Source: Rhyacichthys aspro (lineage: Eukaryota > Chordata > Actinopteri > Gobiiformes > Rhyacichthyidae). Taken from it: 64,000 nucleotides of DNA. Shown here piece after piece: positions 13,180-26,599 of this stretch; position 1 is the first letter of the stretch; every line of letters begins with the position of its first letter. The notes under the pieces are model-generated. The model was not told where the DNA came from. It worked only from the letters and a program-made list of their open reading frames with translations, and did no database searches. Where the stretch lies: positions 18,173,330-18,237,329 of the forward strand of contig CM072154.1 of assembly GCA_036850595.1 (NCBI GenBank), written 5' to 3'. Position numbers and translations under genes: made by a program.

Positions 13180-13840
13180 ACAAACTGTTTAATTTGTGTC
13201 TCTAGTGTGAAGGGGGCTTTCCTTGTGTGGGTCTGGGGGCAGCCCAAATTTACATCTGATTGGAGTTTAATGGTCCATGGCCGCTTTTACTGCACAGTCA
13301 CCATGGCGACCAAGCCTTTCTCAAGATTTTCAACAGGCTAAAATGTCCTTTTTTTGTCCATTGGAGGTGTGTCATGCGAGCCAAATGGGGCTGGGGCTTG
13401 TATGTATCAATTTGTTTCTGTTGCGGGGCCCACACTAGCTCCGCAATGAATATATGGGCCATTGAATTCCCTCGCACAAAGGCCACAGCTGATGCGGTTT
13501 CCACAGAGACACGCCCACACAAAGGCCAGGAATGATGACATATGGTCCAAACCTGCCCAGTCGGCGGACCCCCAATAGGCTCACTGCATTGACGGACAAA
13601 ACCCCACGTTAGCCATTTATCCGTGCCTACTCATTTCATGGTAAAATAAACTTTTTATAAAGTTTCCACAGCCCATGCACAAGGAGTAAACGGCTGGTGA
13701 AAAAGCCACCATGTAAAGTGGGGGGAATTCATCATTAAGTGATTAACAAAGGCTCCTTTACCACCTGCTTCTGCGTTAATACGGCCATTAAAGAGCGCTC
13801 TTTTTGTTTAAGGTGAAAGAGACGGAGGCAGAAAGCATTA
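13180..13840. promoter_or_regulatory. Candidate conserved enhancer block with RFX X-box-like palindrome
   Basis: A long repeat-free block contains GTCACCATGGCGAC (13297-13310, 12 of 14 against the palindrome GTTGCCATGGCAAC), SOX/TCF-like ACAAAGG words (for example CACACAAAGGCC, GATTAACAAAGGC) and CATTAAG/GTTAATACGG words. It is one of the most enhancer-like stretches left of her9. Conservation was not tested. Confidence 0.4.
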
Positions 13841-14149
13841 ACTTAAAGCTGTTAGAGAATAAAGCATATGTCACTTTAATACTGAGCCAAACATTGAATC
13901 AGAAGGAGACTTAAATATGAATCAGGAGTGGGACTTTGATTTGTTGTTGGATTTTATCAGATGGGTATGAAGTATATGACCATACATTTTAGAAAAAGAT
14001 AATAGTACCAAACTGGACTAAAAGTAATTTTAGAACAAATGCTGAGAGCCAAGCAGACACTTTGTTTACCAGTTTACAAGATTTAGTGTGCTAGACTGGC
14101 TTCCTGGAAACCAGCAAAACCTACAAGAGAACCTTTTGGAAATTCTTCA

Positions 14150-14250
14150 GACTTTCTGACAGTTTTTGCACTTTAGGTTGGATTCTAGATTCATCTCATT
14201 GCTCTGTACTTTGTTATGTGTCAATAAAGTCACATCTAATCTAAAATGAC
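14150..14250 (+). mobile_element. Truncated non-LTR retrotransposon 3' end
   Basis: The string TTTTTGCACTTTAG ... CTTTGTTATGTGTCAATAAAG ends in CACATCTAATCTAA. This is the kind of short terminal repeat tail seen at fish L2/Rex-type LINE 3' ends. There is no reverse-transcriptase frame upstream, so it is heavily 5' truncated. The family was not determined. Confidence 0.5.
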
Positions 14251-14344
14251 AATATATAAATATATACTTATAATTGGTATTGGTGCACTATATATTTGTC
14301 AGTGTGCTAAAGAAAGAGTAACAATAGTGTAATTTAATTGTCCC

Positions 14345-14462
14345 CTAGTGGATGAATGTGAGAGTGAATGGAAAGGCTACTGTCCAGAGTGTACCCCTCC
14401 TCAGACCCAAAGTTACTGGGACAGGCTCCAGTCACCTTTGACCCCTCTTGGGACTAAATAGG
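14345..14462 (+). repeat. Degenerate copy of an abundant fish dispersed repeat (plus orientation)
   Basis: Words CTGTCCAGAGTGTACCCCTC and ACTGGGACAGGCTCCAG match a very common fish repeat of the form CTGTCCAGGGTGTACCCCGC / CTGGGATAGGCTCCAGC. I recognise this as a LINE-associated tail but cannot name the family. It is strongly diverged. A second copy in opposite orientation is at 49665-49750. Confidence 0.6.
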
Positions 14463-14879
14463 ACACTCCTGAAAGTCCGCACCAAACAAATTGTTACGCT
14501 GTATTAGTTAGATTACAGTTTTAAAAAGTGGACTATTGGACTGTCCCTGACGCTGTGTTCACTGTCGTCATGACGACGGAGGACATGCCTCCTGTAGACA
14601 GCTTTTACTCAAAATGGAGTAGGGCTTATAGAAACATGTTATTATTAATATGGAATGAATACAAACAGCTGAAACTCTAAATGCACTGTTTAAGACATGA
14701 TTTGAACCAATATTATGGCCATTAGGAAACAGTCGGCTTCAAACAAGGCATCTGCAGCAGAGTCCAGATAAAATAGAGCAATACAACACATAAAACAACA
14801 TAATCTATGTGTTTTATGTGTTTTTAAACCTGACTGGTATCCGTTTTCCCGTCACCCTCCTCCGTTTGCTCTTCTTCGT

Positions 14880-15085
14880 TGGTTTAATTGTCTGTGACTT
14901 TCTGCATTTGGTCCAAAAGTAAAACTATCCCCAAATGCACATTCACAAATGAACCAGACCTTGGTTCAGTTTGGTCCAGACCAAAGAGCAGCTACTTGGT
15001 CCAAGCCACGGTCTGCTGGCACTTTTACACCAGAGGATTTGGTTTGAACTAAACAGGAAAGTCTGAAAGTCTGGACCAAACAGTG
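14880..15085. mobile_element. Probable degenerate DNA-transposon repeat rich in GGTCCA / TTTGGTC words
   Basis: Words such as TTTGGTCCAAAAG, ACCAGACCTTGGTTCAGTTT, GGTCCAGACCAAAGAG, CACTTTTACACCAGAGGATT and GGTTTGAACTAAAC fit a common fish MITE family with TTCGGTCC / GGTTTGGACC themes and ACTTTTCACACC. Ends are not defined and divergence is high. Confidence 0.4.
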
Positions 15086-16309
15086 CAGCAATTATTTATA
15101 CATAAATGAGATGGTGTGTTTCACTTCACCTCAATGTATTAATTATATTTAACCCATTAATGGCTATTTGTCATTATTCTTTGTGCAAACATTATTGTGG
15201 CATTCAGTATCAGCAAAATATTATGTATGTTTGTGATGTAGCTGTGTTGTGATGGCCACATTTGCAACAGAAGAGCTCAGACCAAGTGAGAAGCAGCAGT
15301 TGTTTGGTGGGAAATCCCTCAGGGAACAGGTGTTTAGGTAGAGAGGCCCTGATGCCATTAGGAAAGATAAGCTCTGTGTGAACAAGACGTTTAGGTCGAC
15401 CTGCTTCGTGACTCACCGCCCAGAAATGTGGTGATGTCAGAGGGACTCTCTATGGGAGGCCTCCTGGTCCACGTGGGGCCGACGGAACAGTGGCTCTAGA
15501 TCTAGGACTATAGCTGCACGCACTGCTCTGATCTAACACACGGGCGTCCAACTCGTCTTTTCAATCAATAAATCAGTCCAATAAATTGTTTTGATGCTTT
15601 TAACACAGAAACATATAGTAAGTTAAATTTGTTTTTTATGGTAAGTGAAGGTTTAGAGCATGAGTTTATTTCTCTGACTTCACGACTCACTAAATGATTG
15701 TTGTTTGCATTTTTTGTTCAGCTTTAGAGATGACGCAACAAAAAAAGGATTCAAGACTTTATGTAGAAAACAATAATAGAGGTTTCCACTGACAGAAAGA
15801 CTGAAATGGGTTTACTGTGCCGGATGTTACAATTCACTGAGCCTCCACACCCTCCTGCACACACATATACAATGATCTATACTCCACACAGGACGGGTCA
15901 CACCACATGTCATCTGAGGTGACAGGTTGAGAGTGGGACCCGGAAGGAGATCCCACTTGATTTGATTCGGAGGTGACAAGTGCTTCTGGATTTGACCTGT
16001 CTATTCCCCGGTCTCACCCCGGCCGTCCGCCCGGCTGTCCACTGCATGGACGCCTCCATTGAGCGCTGTCAAAGAAGAAGACCTGGAGGAGCACATTATC
16101 CTGGGGGGTCAGGGACCTCCAGGTGACCCGCTGAAACACTCCAGCGAACAAGCAGTGTCCAAACCAGAGATGTTTCCAAGGGACGCTCAGCAGGCCAATC
16201 TGGAGCTGTCAAACTGGGATCTGCTGCTAAATACAGCGTGAAATTTCACTTGGGACAGGTTTAGCATTCGTCTCAATCAAAGCTGAGGCTATGATTTGGA
16301 AGAACTTAA

Positions 16310-16539
16310 GCTACGTTCACACTAAAAGGAAAAGTGGTCATATTTGTTAGTCTGTACAGATTCATGCAACAATGTAGGTCAAAAGTAAGAGCGGAGTTGC
16401 ATTATTTATGATTCACCTGGTCAAATGGTCTGCATCTGATTTAAAAAGGATCAGATTTGATTGGATTCATTCACTCTGATGCAAGTGTAGCAGACCTTTC
16501 AGATCCGATGGCTACTTTTGACGCCAGTGTACACACAGC
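16310..16539. mobile_element. Probable MITE with GCT...TTCACACT ends
   Basis: The ends GCTACGTTCACACT (16310-16323) and AGTGTACACACAGC (16526-16539) form an imperfect inverted repeat. The interior carries the GATCAGATTTGATTGGATTC / CAGATCCGATGGC pattern of a widespread fish DNA-transposon family in which GTTCACACT is followed by repeated AAATCCGATTT words. It is diverged, and no clear target duplication was found. Confidence 0.5.
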
Positions 16540-19500
16540 CTTTAAAAATCCACACTCTTTTTAAAGTTTTGATGCCCCACCTGCTCGATGTGATTCTGCA
16601 GGAAAAAAAAACTCTTAAATGTGTCACATACATCCTCCAAGAACTCATCTGAAACTGATTCCCACACGAGTGCACACGCCCCACCCTGGGACCCCACACC
16701 GAACAGCATTATGCACAGTTCTGTTGAATTCACACAGAGATCTAAAAATACCCTTGAGGGAGGAAATCCCCACATTCCGGCGCAATGGGTCTGCACTACA
16801 AAGACATCTAAACAATAAGCCTGTCCCAGCTCGGAATCATCCCAGACAATATCGGAAGACCGAGGCTTCATAGGCGTGTTTTTCCCGGATAGGCTGTTGT
16901 GTCTAGGACTGGAAACCTCTGGCCGCTGCAGCTGAGTCATGGCAGCTGGCCATAAGTGAAAGAATGGACGCCACCAGAGAGTAAACACGTGGAGGAACAG
17001 AGCCCTGTCCAGGCAAAAGAACTGGACACAGGAGCAGATGCTTCAACACTGGAGAGGCAGAGGCTGAGGTGTGTCAGAAAAGCCCAATGTGTGAGCCAAC
17101 ACATTCAACAAGTGATTAAGGCAGTATTTTCCAGAGAATTCAATAAAACAATAACCAGGGGCCCAATCAAAAGGCACCTGTGACTAGTATGTTTTAGACG
17201 CATGTGTGAAACTGAGCTGGTAAAAATGATTGTAAAAGTGCATTCGAAAAAGAGTCTATGCATAATAATCGTAATAACACAACATTTAAAGTGTCATCTT
17301 ATTTGTGGTAAAGCTGTGGTAAGGATTGTGGGGTCAAAAAGAAAGCTTAGTCTGTGAAAAAAGGCAGTTATGTTTATCACAATTAGCATTATTAACAAAA
17401 TCTGCAAACAATATGAACAGTTCTATCATCAAAAAGCCAGTTCTCATTTGAAACTTGAATGATTTTTAATGTGAGTCATTATTCGGTTTATGAAACTGAT
17501 CAGATTGCCCTGTCTCTGTTGGGTTCACTGTTGATGTGGGAGGATAACTCACTGAAGCCCTGTCGACTCCATCAGCCTCGGACCACTGCTGAGCTCCGGG
17601 CACATTCTCAGATCCTTCATTTAGACAAAGAGGTTTAATGAGTCGAAAAACTTTTACTCACTGACAGCTCGACGGGCGCTGGCTTTGTCAGAGCAGAGCA
17701 TGATGTGGTATTACGAGCAATTAATCTACACTTAGCTTTGTGACTGGTGTATTTAATGCTTGTAGGTTTGTACATTAAGTAAACTGTTTTGCAGAGTTTC
17801 TCATAGTGTTTTTGTTCAGTATTTATTTCTTCATTGTGATCTGTGCTTTTAAATAATAACTATGTTAACTTCTAGTACATTTTATGCCTCTTCTTCAGAT
17901 TTTCACATTACAACAGGATCATTACATAAATACTTGATGCATTTGTATAAACTGGAGTTTTTATGTTGTACGTAGGCACAATACTGATTATAGCATTCAC
18001 ATTTTAGATATAAACTTAATGGTCCCATAAGGGTAGTACCTTCTGCGTGACTGACAGCTCAACAAAGCCAATGGGTGAGAGTGATTTGTCGGTGGGTAGA
18101 AGTCATCACAAAGAGCTATTGATTGACAGGAGAGAAAGGCCACAGGACAATGAGGGGCTGTGGGATCTCGCAGAAGTGATCAATACAGGAGTTCTGCGTG
18201 AGGAGCCATCCCGCGCGCTGTTTATACAGTCAGGCACAGAGCAAAGATCAGCTATTGTACAGGCGGCCGGGGGCTGTCAGTCAACGCACGGCGACACCAC
18301 GGGGGGCGGCCAGGCATCACATCACAGGCACAAAGAGACGTTAGCACCGACGTTCCCATCAGACTAAGAGCAGATATGGCAACCACATGTGTCTCTGCAG
18401 GACGCCAAATAACTGCAGTGTGCTCAGAGGAATGACGAGACAAATTCTGACCTACAACGGCAAAAACGGGCAAATAGTGATAGTTTAAATCATTATAAGT
18501 CAGATGGACTCACTTATCTGATAGTCTGTCTGTAATATGCATGTCTACAGACCAAAATGAATTGATTGGACATAAAGCCGTGGAAGCCTTGGATGAATTG
18601 CTGAGAACAAATACATGCAAACAAGTCAAATGCAAGCTTGACAAGAGATAGACATGAAGAGACTGTGACAGACACGGAGCCAGACACTCACAGAGGGGGG
18701 TGCTTTATGAATGGACAGGGGCCGAGGAGAACATGCCACAGACTGTCTCGTGTTTGTGTTTGGCCCGTGTTCGTCTTATCTCAGCTCCGTGGATTCATCA
18801 TGAGGCCCATCTCTTGAGCCGAGGAGAGCGGAGCATGGCTGGAGATGGATGAGGCATCGAGAGACACGAGCCCAAACACTGCCCACTGTTTACTTTGTGT
18901 CAGCGCTTTTTAACACTCACTAAATGAATATGTCAAGACAACACAGATTTGAGTTTTGCAAACATTTGTACGGTATTTCAAATGATCAAAATCACTCAAA
19001 GTGGTACAGTGTGGAGTGGTTCAGGTGACCTTTGCTTGTGTTTCCACTGCAATGTGTGCAAAAGAGCAGTGTGTGGGATAACTGTCTGCACTTGTTTCTG
19101 TATGAGGTATAAAGTATATGAGTGGGTGTTGGCAGAAATAGACTAGAAATAGAAAATTCTCATGAGTAGCTTTGCAAGAGGTCTGAAGTATAGATAAACA
19201 GTAGAAGAAGAATATGGTGTCCTGTTGATTCCATTTTAAAGTTTACGTTAAGGAGCTGCACAAGTTTAATGCCATGTAGACTTAAAATATAATGTTTTTA
19301 AGTGACAAAGCATGAGGTGCAAGACGTCAATTCAATCCAAAACTGGAAACAGTTTACGCTAACAAATGCTGGCTTTGTTTTTGTACATTATAAATCTTTG
19401 CTCTTGGATTATGACATGATGATTTATTACATGAACCATTGCTGTTTGTTTTTTCTTTTTCTTTTTTAGAGTAGGGATTATCTGTTGTCCCAAACCTGCG

Positions 19501-21421
19501 TGCTTTCCAAAATGGAACAGGATGGTGGAGTGATTTTAGCCTGACAGCTTGTCACGTTCTTAGATGTTGTAAGTCTGTATGGGGTAAATGTTTCAACTAA
19601 ACCACTTCAGAGCCTATTAGTAAGACCAATATTTTCAGGGAGAGATCTGAATAAACCTTAATATTCAACTATTATCTGGGGGTGGTAAAATGTTGTTTCT
19701 GATTATGCAAAACTTTGATATCCACAATTTCGTCTACAGTAATTACATTAAACACTGGGATGGGTGACAGTTTTAGCACAGTGTGATCAGTCTGCAGGAG
19801 AATTTTATATCAGTGTCACAGGTTTAGGTAAATTTACTTTCCAAATGTATTCAGTTGCTGAAATGTAAATGTTCCAGGAAGTCTGCTTCTGTTAAAACCT
19901 AATCCCGGCAAACATTTGGGCTGTTGTGTCCCAAAGGGGTTTTACAAATGGCCTCATCAGCTCTGCTCTGGGTATTCATCTTGTTTAAAAGAGTTTGCCT
20001 AATGTCTTTAGGGAAGTGAGCAGTAAAAAAGCATTTGTTTAACTTTAACTGTGTGTTTTGAATTTATAAACCGTTTAAACAGCGGTTCAACTGTAGGCAA
20101 TGCATAAAGTTTAAGTAATATAGGAAACCAATGCAACTTTGAGAGGACAACATGACACAAAATAAGAGTAAAGCTGAGCAAATACAAAGAAATATGACTC
20201 TAAAGAGGAATATAACAGTGGAAAACAGAAATGAAGTATAGATATAAAATGGAGTCCTGTACATAGTGTTATAAACCTTTTTACTGTTTTTAAACAACAT
20301 GATTTTTGCAATGGTTGTTATGTATTTGGCGTCACATTTTCAATCAGTAGATGAAAGGATATTAAAGATGATACATGTTGATAATGAGACGTGGTGGACA
20401 ACATTAGCAAACACGTGTATATTATACTCAATTCCTCTGAATATATTATAAGTTTTTAGGCTACGCAGGCCAAAAAAAATAAAAAACTAGCTATACACTT
20501 ATAGTTTAAGGACCTGTGCTTCTTCATCAAAGACTATTAAACCACTACGTGATCAACATATACATCACTGAAGCTGCAAAACTGATGAAATAAACTTTAC
20601 AATTTCATTATAGACAAATTAGACAAAGAAGCACACACTTTATTTCCTTGCAAAAATATGTCTAAGTGTCTAATTAACTTGTAACTTAACTTTTTGATTA
20701 TTCTGTATGTCTTGTACATGAAGTGAATTGTGAATAAAACTTAAAATGACCAAAAACTGTAATGACCTGAAAGAAGTTGAGTTAAGGCATAAGTCACTCT
20801 TCTAATAGTTGCTTTATGTTGTACCAGTTATCCTGTTTTTAAGCTTGTATTTTGGATGTAGTTCTTGTGTTTTGACGCTTTGGGGTCAGAGCTTTTCTTT
20901 GCAGGCGAAGTGTGTGCCCAGCTGCACTCACGTTTCTTCGGCAGCTCTCTGGACACATTTGTTTGGAATGAGCCCATCCACTTATTGACACTTGTCTCCC
21001 GGCCTCTTTCATGACAATACGGGCAATAAACCATGAGTGGAGCACACAGCGTTCAACAGTTACCAAAAGGAAAACAAGAGCACAGGCCGTGAGTGTTTAC
21101 CTTCCCAGGCCATGAAAAGAGGAGGAGAGAGAAATACACAGGCTCAACTCAAACCACACGCAAAGTAAAGACACTCTGACACTTATAGTCTTATAGATAG
21201 TTACCACTGTTCAATAAAGATCCATGCAGTAAGTAGGGGAAGTACTTATGGACAGATCAGTTCCTTTTATAATTTATAACCGGGGCATGGTTCACAATTA
21301 AATCTTACCAATCTGATTTTAGTTAGTTTTGCAGTTTAGTTCTGACATTTTGATGTCATTTGTGGAAGGTAACGCCTGCAAATGAAGAAAAACATGGCTC
21401 AGTCATTTACTTTGATTGACT

Positions 21422-21435
21422 GTTGCCATAGTAAC
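21422..21435. promoter_or_regulatory. Perfect RFX X-box motif
   Basis: GTTGCCATAGTAAC is a full palindromic X-box (GTNRCC-AT-RRNAAC type), the site bound by RFX dimers that drive ciliary and some neural genes. It lies in gene-free DNA about 8 kb downstream of her9. Confidence 0.5.
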
Positions 21436-24400
21436 AAAAGACTCTTACTTTAATGGTGCATTCATGTGGTCCTCGGAAATTTGCAATATCCGACTTCAGT
21501 GTATTCACATGATTTCGGAAAGTTTCTAAACCAAAACAACAAGGAAGATGGACGCGAAGTCAAAAATGTTATTTTTAAATGAGTGAATACAGTCAAAGTA
21601 GCAGTTATTAGCCTATTAGCAGCAGTTCAAGAAAAGGAAGCCTATTCAAAACATTAGAAGGTAACATTACGTATGCTGAAACCTCTAAATACCAAGGTAA
21701 ATAAATAAACAACTTAGTATATAGTCTAAACCAGTCTATACGGACAAACTAGTTGTACTGTCAAATTATCAAGGAATTAAAATTTGTAAATAACTTATAT
21801 TACAAAAATATCTTGGTCATTTGCTTTCGTCTGCCATGTGGATGATGAAAATAACGTCAACATGGAATCTCGGTTAAACCTGACTCACCCGAGTTTCCGA
21901 GAAGTTGTTCAGACTTTAGCGGCCATTCATGTGCATTTTTTAATGCAAACCGTTTTCCCAAGTTCCTGAGGGCCACATAAATTCAACATTAGTCATAAAA
22001 ATCCACAGTGAACTGATCTAAACTGCAAACTGAGTATCTTTAAAATGACATTACAATATAAAAACTGATCTATACTACATTTATAAAGAAGTCCCAGGTT
22101 TAAGGATTGGTGTCTGTCCTCAGATGCTCACAAACGTAACGAGGGCAGACACCGGCACATCCTGTTCAGGAACAATGCTAAGTGCTAAAGTGATAATACA
22201 GTGGGACATTGAGGCTGTCAGCGCCTGACGCTCCTCTACAGTCAACAGGCCTCAGGAAACAGCAGCTTTCAACAACTCATGAAGCAGAATATCCTTTTGT
22301 CACGCAGCTGTATTTCATCTGCTAAATATATGACAAGGCCTGAGAGTTCCCATGATCCTCTGGTACAAAGAAGAGCTGGGCTGCTGACATTGCACTTTTG
22401 AAACATGAGACAGCAACATCAGGTCAGTTTAAACACATTGTTACGTGACTCATTAGCACCTGGACAAAGGAAAAGACTGGGCAGGTCCAGACATGCCCAA
22501 AATCTACTGCATTAATCTGGGGCAATTCTAGTTTTAATACTCATTTACTTTTATTAACATTACTCTCAGAAACACAGCTGCAGTCAGTCCTAACACCTGC
22601 ACTGTTGCTGTCAAAAATAAATATGATTAAAAACAAAACATGCATGAGCTGAAATAAGCAGGTGCCAGTGGCCAACAACAGAGGCCTTAAAATATCTTTG
22701 TGGGGCAGAATTCATGTCAGAAATAGGATAAAGGTACTTTCTCACAGCACCACCCGACCACACAAGGCTTTCTGCCGCCACACTCTGAGAACAACACTCA
22801 CAAACAACACACAGTGGCAACCTACAGAGTCACATGAGTCAGTGACTGCAGCCTCCTCTCAAGTGTCAAACAGGGGACAAGTCTGGGCAAGTGGAGAGAC
22901 GCAGGGGAGTCACACTCTGTGGGTATGTCACTGACAGATATTCATTTCATGAAGACTTACATTAGCCTCATCAGCCTCAGACGACCCCAATGCTTATACT
23001 GATTTATTGATTTGTATCTTACAGCCTTTTTTCACACATACTTTATACATCTCAATTAAATAAATGTAATAGAAGAGAAAGAAATACATATCATCCCCCT
23101 CATGAACAAACACATGTCATTTCATTCATCACTGTCTCAACTTGAAAAGCCTGAGATTTTTGCACAACAAAGCATTTATATTAGCAAGGTGCATCCACCT
23201 AGTCTTCTTTATTCACTGTGTATATTGATTCAATTGTTTACCTGGTAATAAACCTCATACATCATTTTTTTTATCACTACACAAGGTCTATGTCTTGTCC
23301 CACAAAAAAGAGTCCTCTAAAGAATCTCAAAATATCCTTATTTCTATGACTGCATGGTAACACTTACTTCTATTGTTTACTTTTACCACTTGTAGACATA
23401 AAATCTATGAATTTTTCGTCATTATTATGTAGTTGACTGGTTTATTTGTCAATGTGCCTTCAGGCTCCAGACTTGGGACCCATCTAAGATGCACCCTCTC
23501 AGTCCAGTGTGGTCCTGACAGGGTTCAGACACTAGGAGGAGACAGTGAGTTGTCCAGTTTAAAGAAGACCACTAAGAAATCTAAACTGGCCACTTTCACA
23601 GCCATAAAATGAACTGAACTAATGTCTTATGTTTGTTGTCTTGATGCTACTGTGACATTTTTTCATGACATGTCAATTCAATTTTAATATCTTCAAATAT
23701 AATATTTCTTTTCAAATCAGTTGTGCCTCTTTCCACAGGTTTATGGAGATACTGAGAGAGAGACTGAGACAGAGCTAATCATTCATTTAATACAATGCAA
23801 ATGCTTAAGAATTGTAAATTATTTTAAAAACATTTTCAAAGGCTGTTCCCACAAGCCATAGTAAATTTGAATGTGTCCACAGGGACAGGACATCATCACA
23901 TCATTAGACATTTGGCATGTCCAACATTAGGACACTGGTGGTTAAGGATTTAGCTCCAGGACTTTTCAGAGTAGGAGCTGAAATAGAGCAGCAGCTGCAG
24001 AGCAGTAGGGGACAGAAGGGATGACCCCTCAGTAGATAAATACATAAATAAATAGGGAGCATCTTGAAGGCCACCTAAGAGTCTCTGGGACGACCTCTAG
24101 CCCCTCTAGCCCCCGTCAAGACTCACAGACACTTTCTCTCCTGGAATCTGCACACTCACAGAGACTGGAAGCCACAGACCTCATGCCCTGAAACTGGAGA
24201 AGCTGCTAAAAGCCAAAAGTGGCCTCAGAAATACGTTCTGTAGACAAGCGGTGAGGATCAACGGAGCCCGCGCGGCACCCTGCCCCTGTGATATGTGATC
24301 GGGCTGGACGCGCCTGCCACCCCGCCTCACCTCCTCTGTCTGCACACACCCAACACCTCACACCCGCCCGGGATAAGTGCTCCTCTGCTATAAATACAGA

Positions 24401-25017
24401 CAGCAGGGGGGAGAGAAGGGAAGCCATGGCTGGGGCATAAAGTGAACACCTGTTAATAAGGTGTCACACTCAGATACAGGAAGGGTTTCCTCAATGTCAT
24501 CTTAAAGGCCTTTGATATCAACAGAAGCTCTTTATTAAATATCTTGGGATTTGGGGTCAATGTGTTTCCTGGGACTGGTGACTCAGTGTAGTTTGGGCTG
24601 ATGAAGATTGGTGCAGTAAACAAAATTAGTGGAAAAACTTTTAAGTCTGGTGCTGTGTCTGCTTGAATTATATCTGTAAATGCACTTCATGTGTCATGTG
24701 ATTGTTGGTCAGCCCTATTATATTGTCCTCTTTTTCTTTTAGCAGCTGTTTATTACCAATATTTTCAAAGCAACCACATCTTGCAGCCTCTTTAAAGTGT
24801 ACTGTATTCAGCTGGTGAATGACAAAAACTTAAACTATCAAAGAGACATCAATAAATAAATACCTTTTAATTGAGCACCATTGTCCTACTTATTAAGAGA
24901 TTACCTTTTTTGATCTTGAGAGACTTGTGGGATGTTTGAGGTTATGTAAACCAGTCTATCATCAAATCAATATCATATAGTTCAAATTAAAATTGTCCTT
25001 ATGTTACTCAGATCTTT

Positions 25018-25031
25018 GTTGCCATGGGAAC
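25018..25031. promoter_or_regulatory. Near-perfect RFX X-box motif
   Basis: GTTGCCATGGGAAC differs from the perfect palindrome GTTGCCATGGCAAC at one base. It is followed directly by the E-box CAGCTG (25031-25036). Confidence 0.45.
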
Positions 25032-26599
25032 AGCTGTCAAACCTTACTGTTTAAAAGCCATATTGTCTTGCAGGACGATCCCATCACAACAAAAGGTCTC
25101 AGGTGATGCCTGTCTGCACATTTTTTTTTGTTTTGTTTTTGCATGATGGACTAATGTACAAACTCAAGGCCATGCAAACTAACCTTAGAGTTTGTCCCAA
25201 AAAACTGGCAACTACAAAAACACTGTAGATAAATGCAGATAAACAGGTTTCCCTCTGGTCCCGTTTGTAGACCTTCAGAACCTTTTCATCTTCGAAATAC
25301 AGAAGTGTGGACAAATTAGCTGACAATTATCTGCTCTGGGTAATACAGTAACTGACCCTAAAGTTGGTGTTTCTTTCCTGGGTCACTTGGTTAAGATCAA
25401 ACCACATAAACAAAGTAGTTTTATTTCTCCTCCTGCAGCCATTTGCAAACCTTATCTCTTCCTGCTCTCTCTTTGTTCCTGCTGCGTCAATAAATGAAAG
25501 ACAATATTAAGACTACCTCAAGAACCTCAATATGATGCAAGCAACACTTCCTGTTTCTTCAGAGCGTGTCACAGACATGTCACTGAGGATCAAAACCCTT
25601 AAAAACCATTTTGTACTTCCCCAAGTTTCAACACCATCTTTTTTTCCATGTCCCACCCTCTCAGCACGTCCGCCTGTCCGTCTGTCTGTCTCCTTGTCCC
25701 CCAGGCCCTGTCACTACTGTCTTCGGACTCTCTGGACAACAGGTGCAAGAGGATCATCCGGGACAGTCCCCTACAGCCTGCTCCTCCTCAGCTCCCCCTC
25801 GCCCTGAGCACAACCTGTGGCCAAAGCACGCAGAACATTTCCTTCTGTCCTTCTGCAGCGTCTTCAAATCGAGAAGCAAATATAGCATGTGCATCGCTAT
25901 GTGAAAATGAGACGAGGCCACATTGATGCACAGGTCTGTATAGATTCAGTATTTGAATATGTTTAATGTGAAAGCTGAATTACAGTCACTGGGCTCAATG
26001 GTTAGAGCAGAAAAGACTGTTGCTTCAAGTGGCCTACACTGAGAATTTGTGTATTGAGATTTATAAGGTTTAAAAATATAATGGGAGTGATTCACTTTTG
26101 TGCAAAATCAGTCTTTGTTTTGTTAAGTCCTCCAATGTTAGCATCTAGTCCTGGAGTAATCCTGGGTTTAGTGCTGGTTGCGTCATGGTTTGGTCCATTA
26201 ATGATTACTTAAGCAGGTCATAGCAACGTCTCAACAGAACACTTAGGTATTAGAATTGGCTTCTTATTGATTCCTAGTTGACCAACAGGTTGCTGTTCTT
26301 TATAGTGACACACATTGTATTTAAGGCCCAAATTTGATTTCTAGAGTCTTGTTTTTATTGTATTATCCTCGAAGACACAGATGTGGGCCCTGATGAATCT
26401 AAACAGAGCACAGTAAAGCCCTATGTGTATTGTGCCCATGCATCAGAGCTGAAGAATGTCATCAGGAAATCCCCATCTGCTCCCATCACATTTACTTCAC
26501 TGTAAGGAGACTGGATAAATACTTTTCTGTTTGAGGAGTAAACAAAACCTGTTTGTAACCAAAGCAGAGTTATTTTGGAGGGAAAACTTATCCAAAGTT

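Larger units (their letters stand above)
16540..26599. other. Ten-kilobase gene-free stretch
   Basis: I find no supported gene. Distinct words inside are a perfect RFX X-box GTTGCCATAGTAAC (21422-21435), a near-perfect one GTTGCCATGGGAAC (25018-25031), TAATTACATTA (19740-19750) and a possible retroelement tail at 20690-20760 (GAATTGTGAATAAAACTTAA). A CpG-containing block lies at 24200-24430. A pyrimidine-rich tract followed by an open frame at 25660-25926 looks exon-like but is unrecognised. Confidence 0.45.

Noticed and set aside
14338..14351. CTCF-like word TTGTCCCCTAGTGG on the minus strand
   Set aside because: Only 11 of 14 positions fit, and it directly adjoins a degenerate dispersed repeat.
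16542..16988. A 148-codon minus-strand open frame
   Set aside because: It partly overlaps sequence next to a MITE, has no domain and no splice context, and its composition is ordinary. One or a few frames this long are expected by chance in 64 kb.
25990..26035. tRNA-like sequence GGGCTCAATGGTTAGAGCAG
   Set aside because: It resembles an A box, but there is no proper B box at the right distance and no cloverleaf can be drawn. At best it is a SINE relic.
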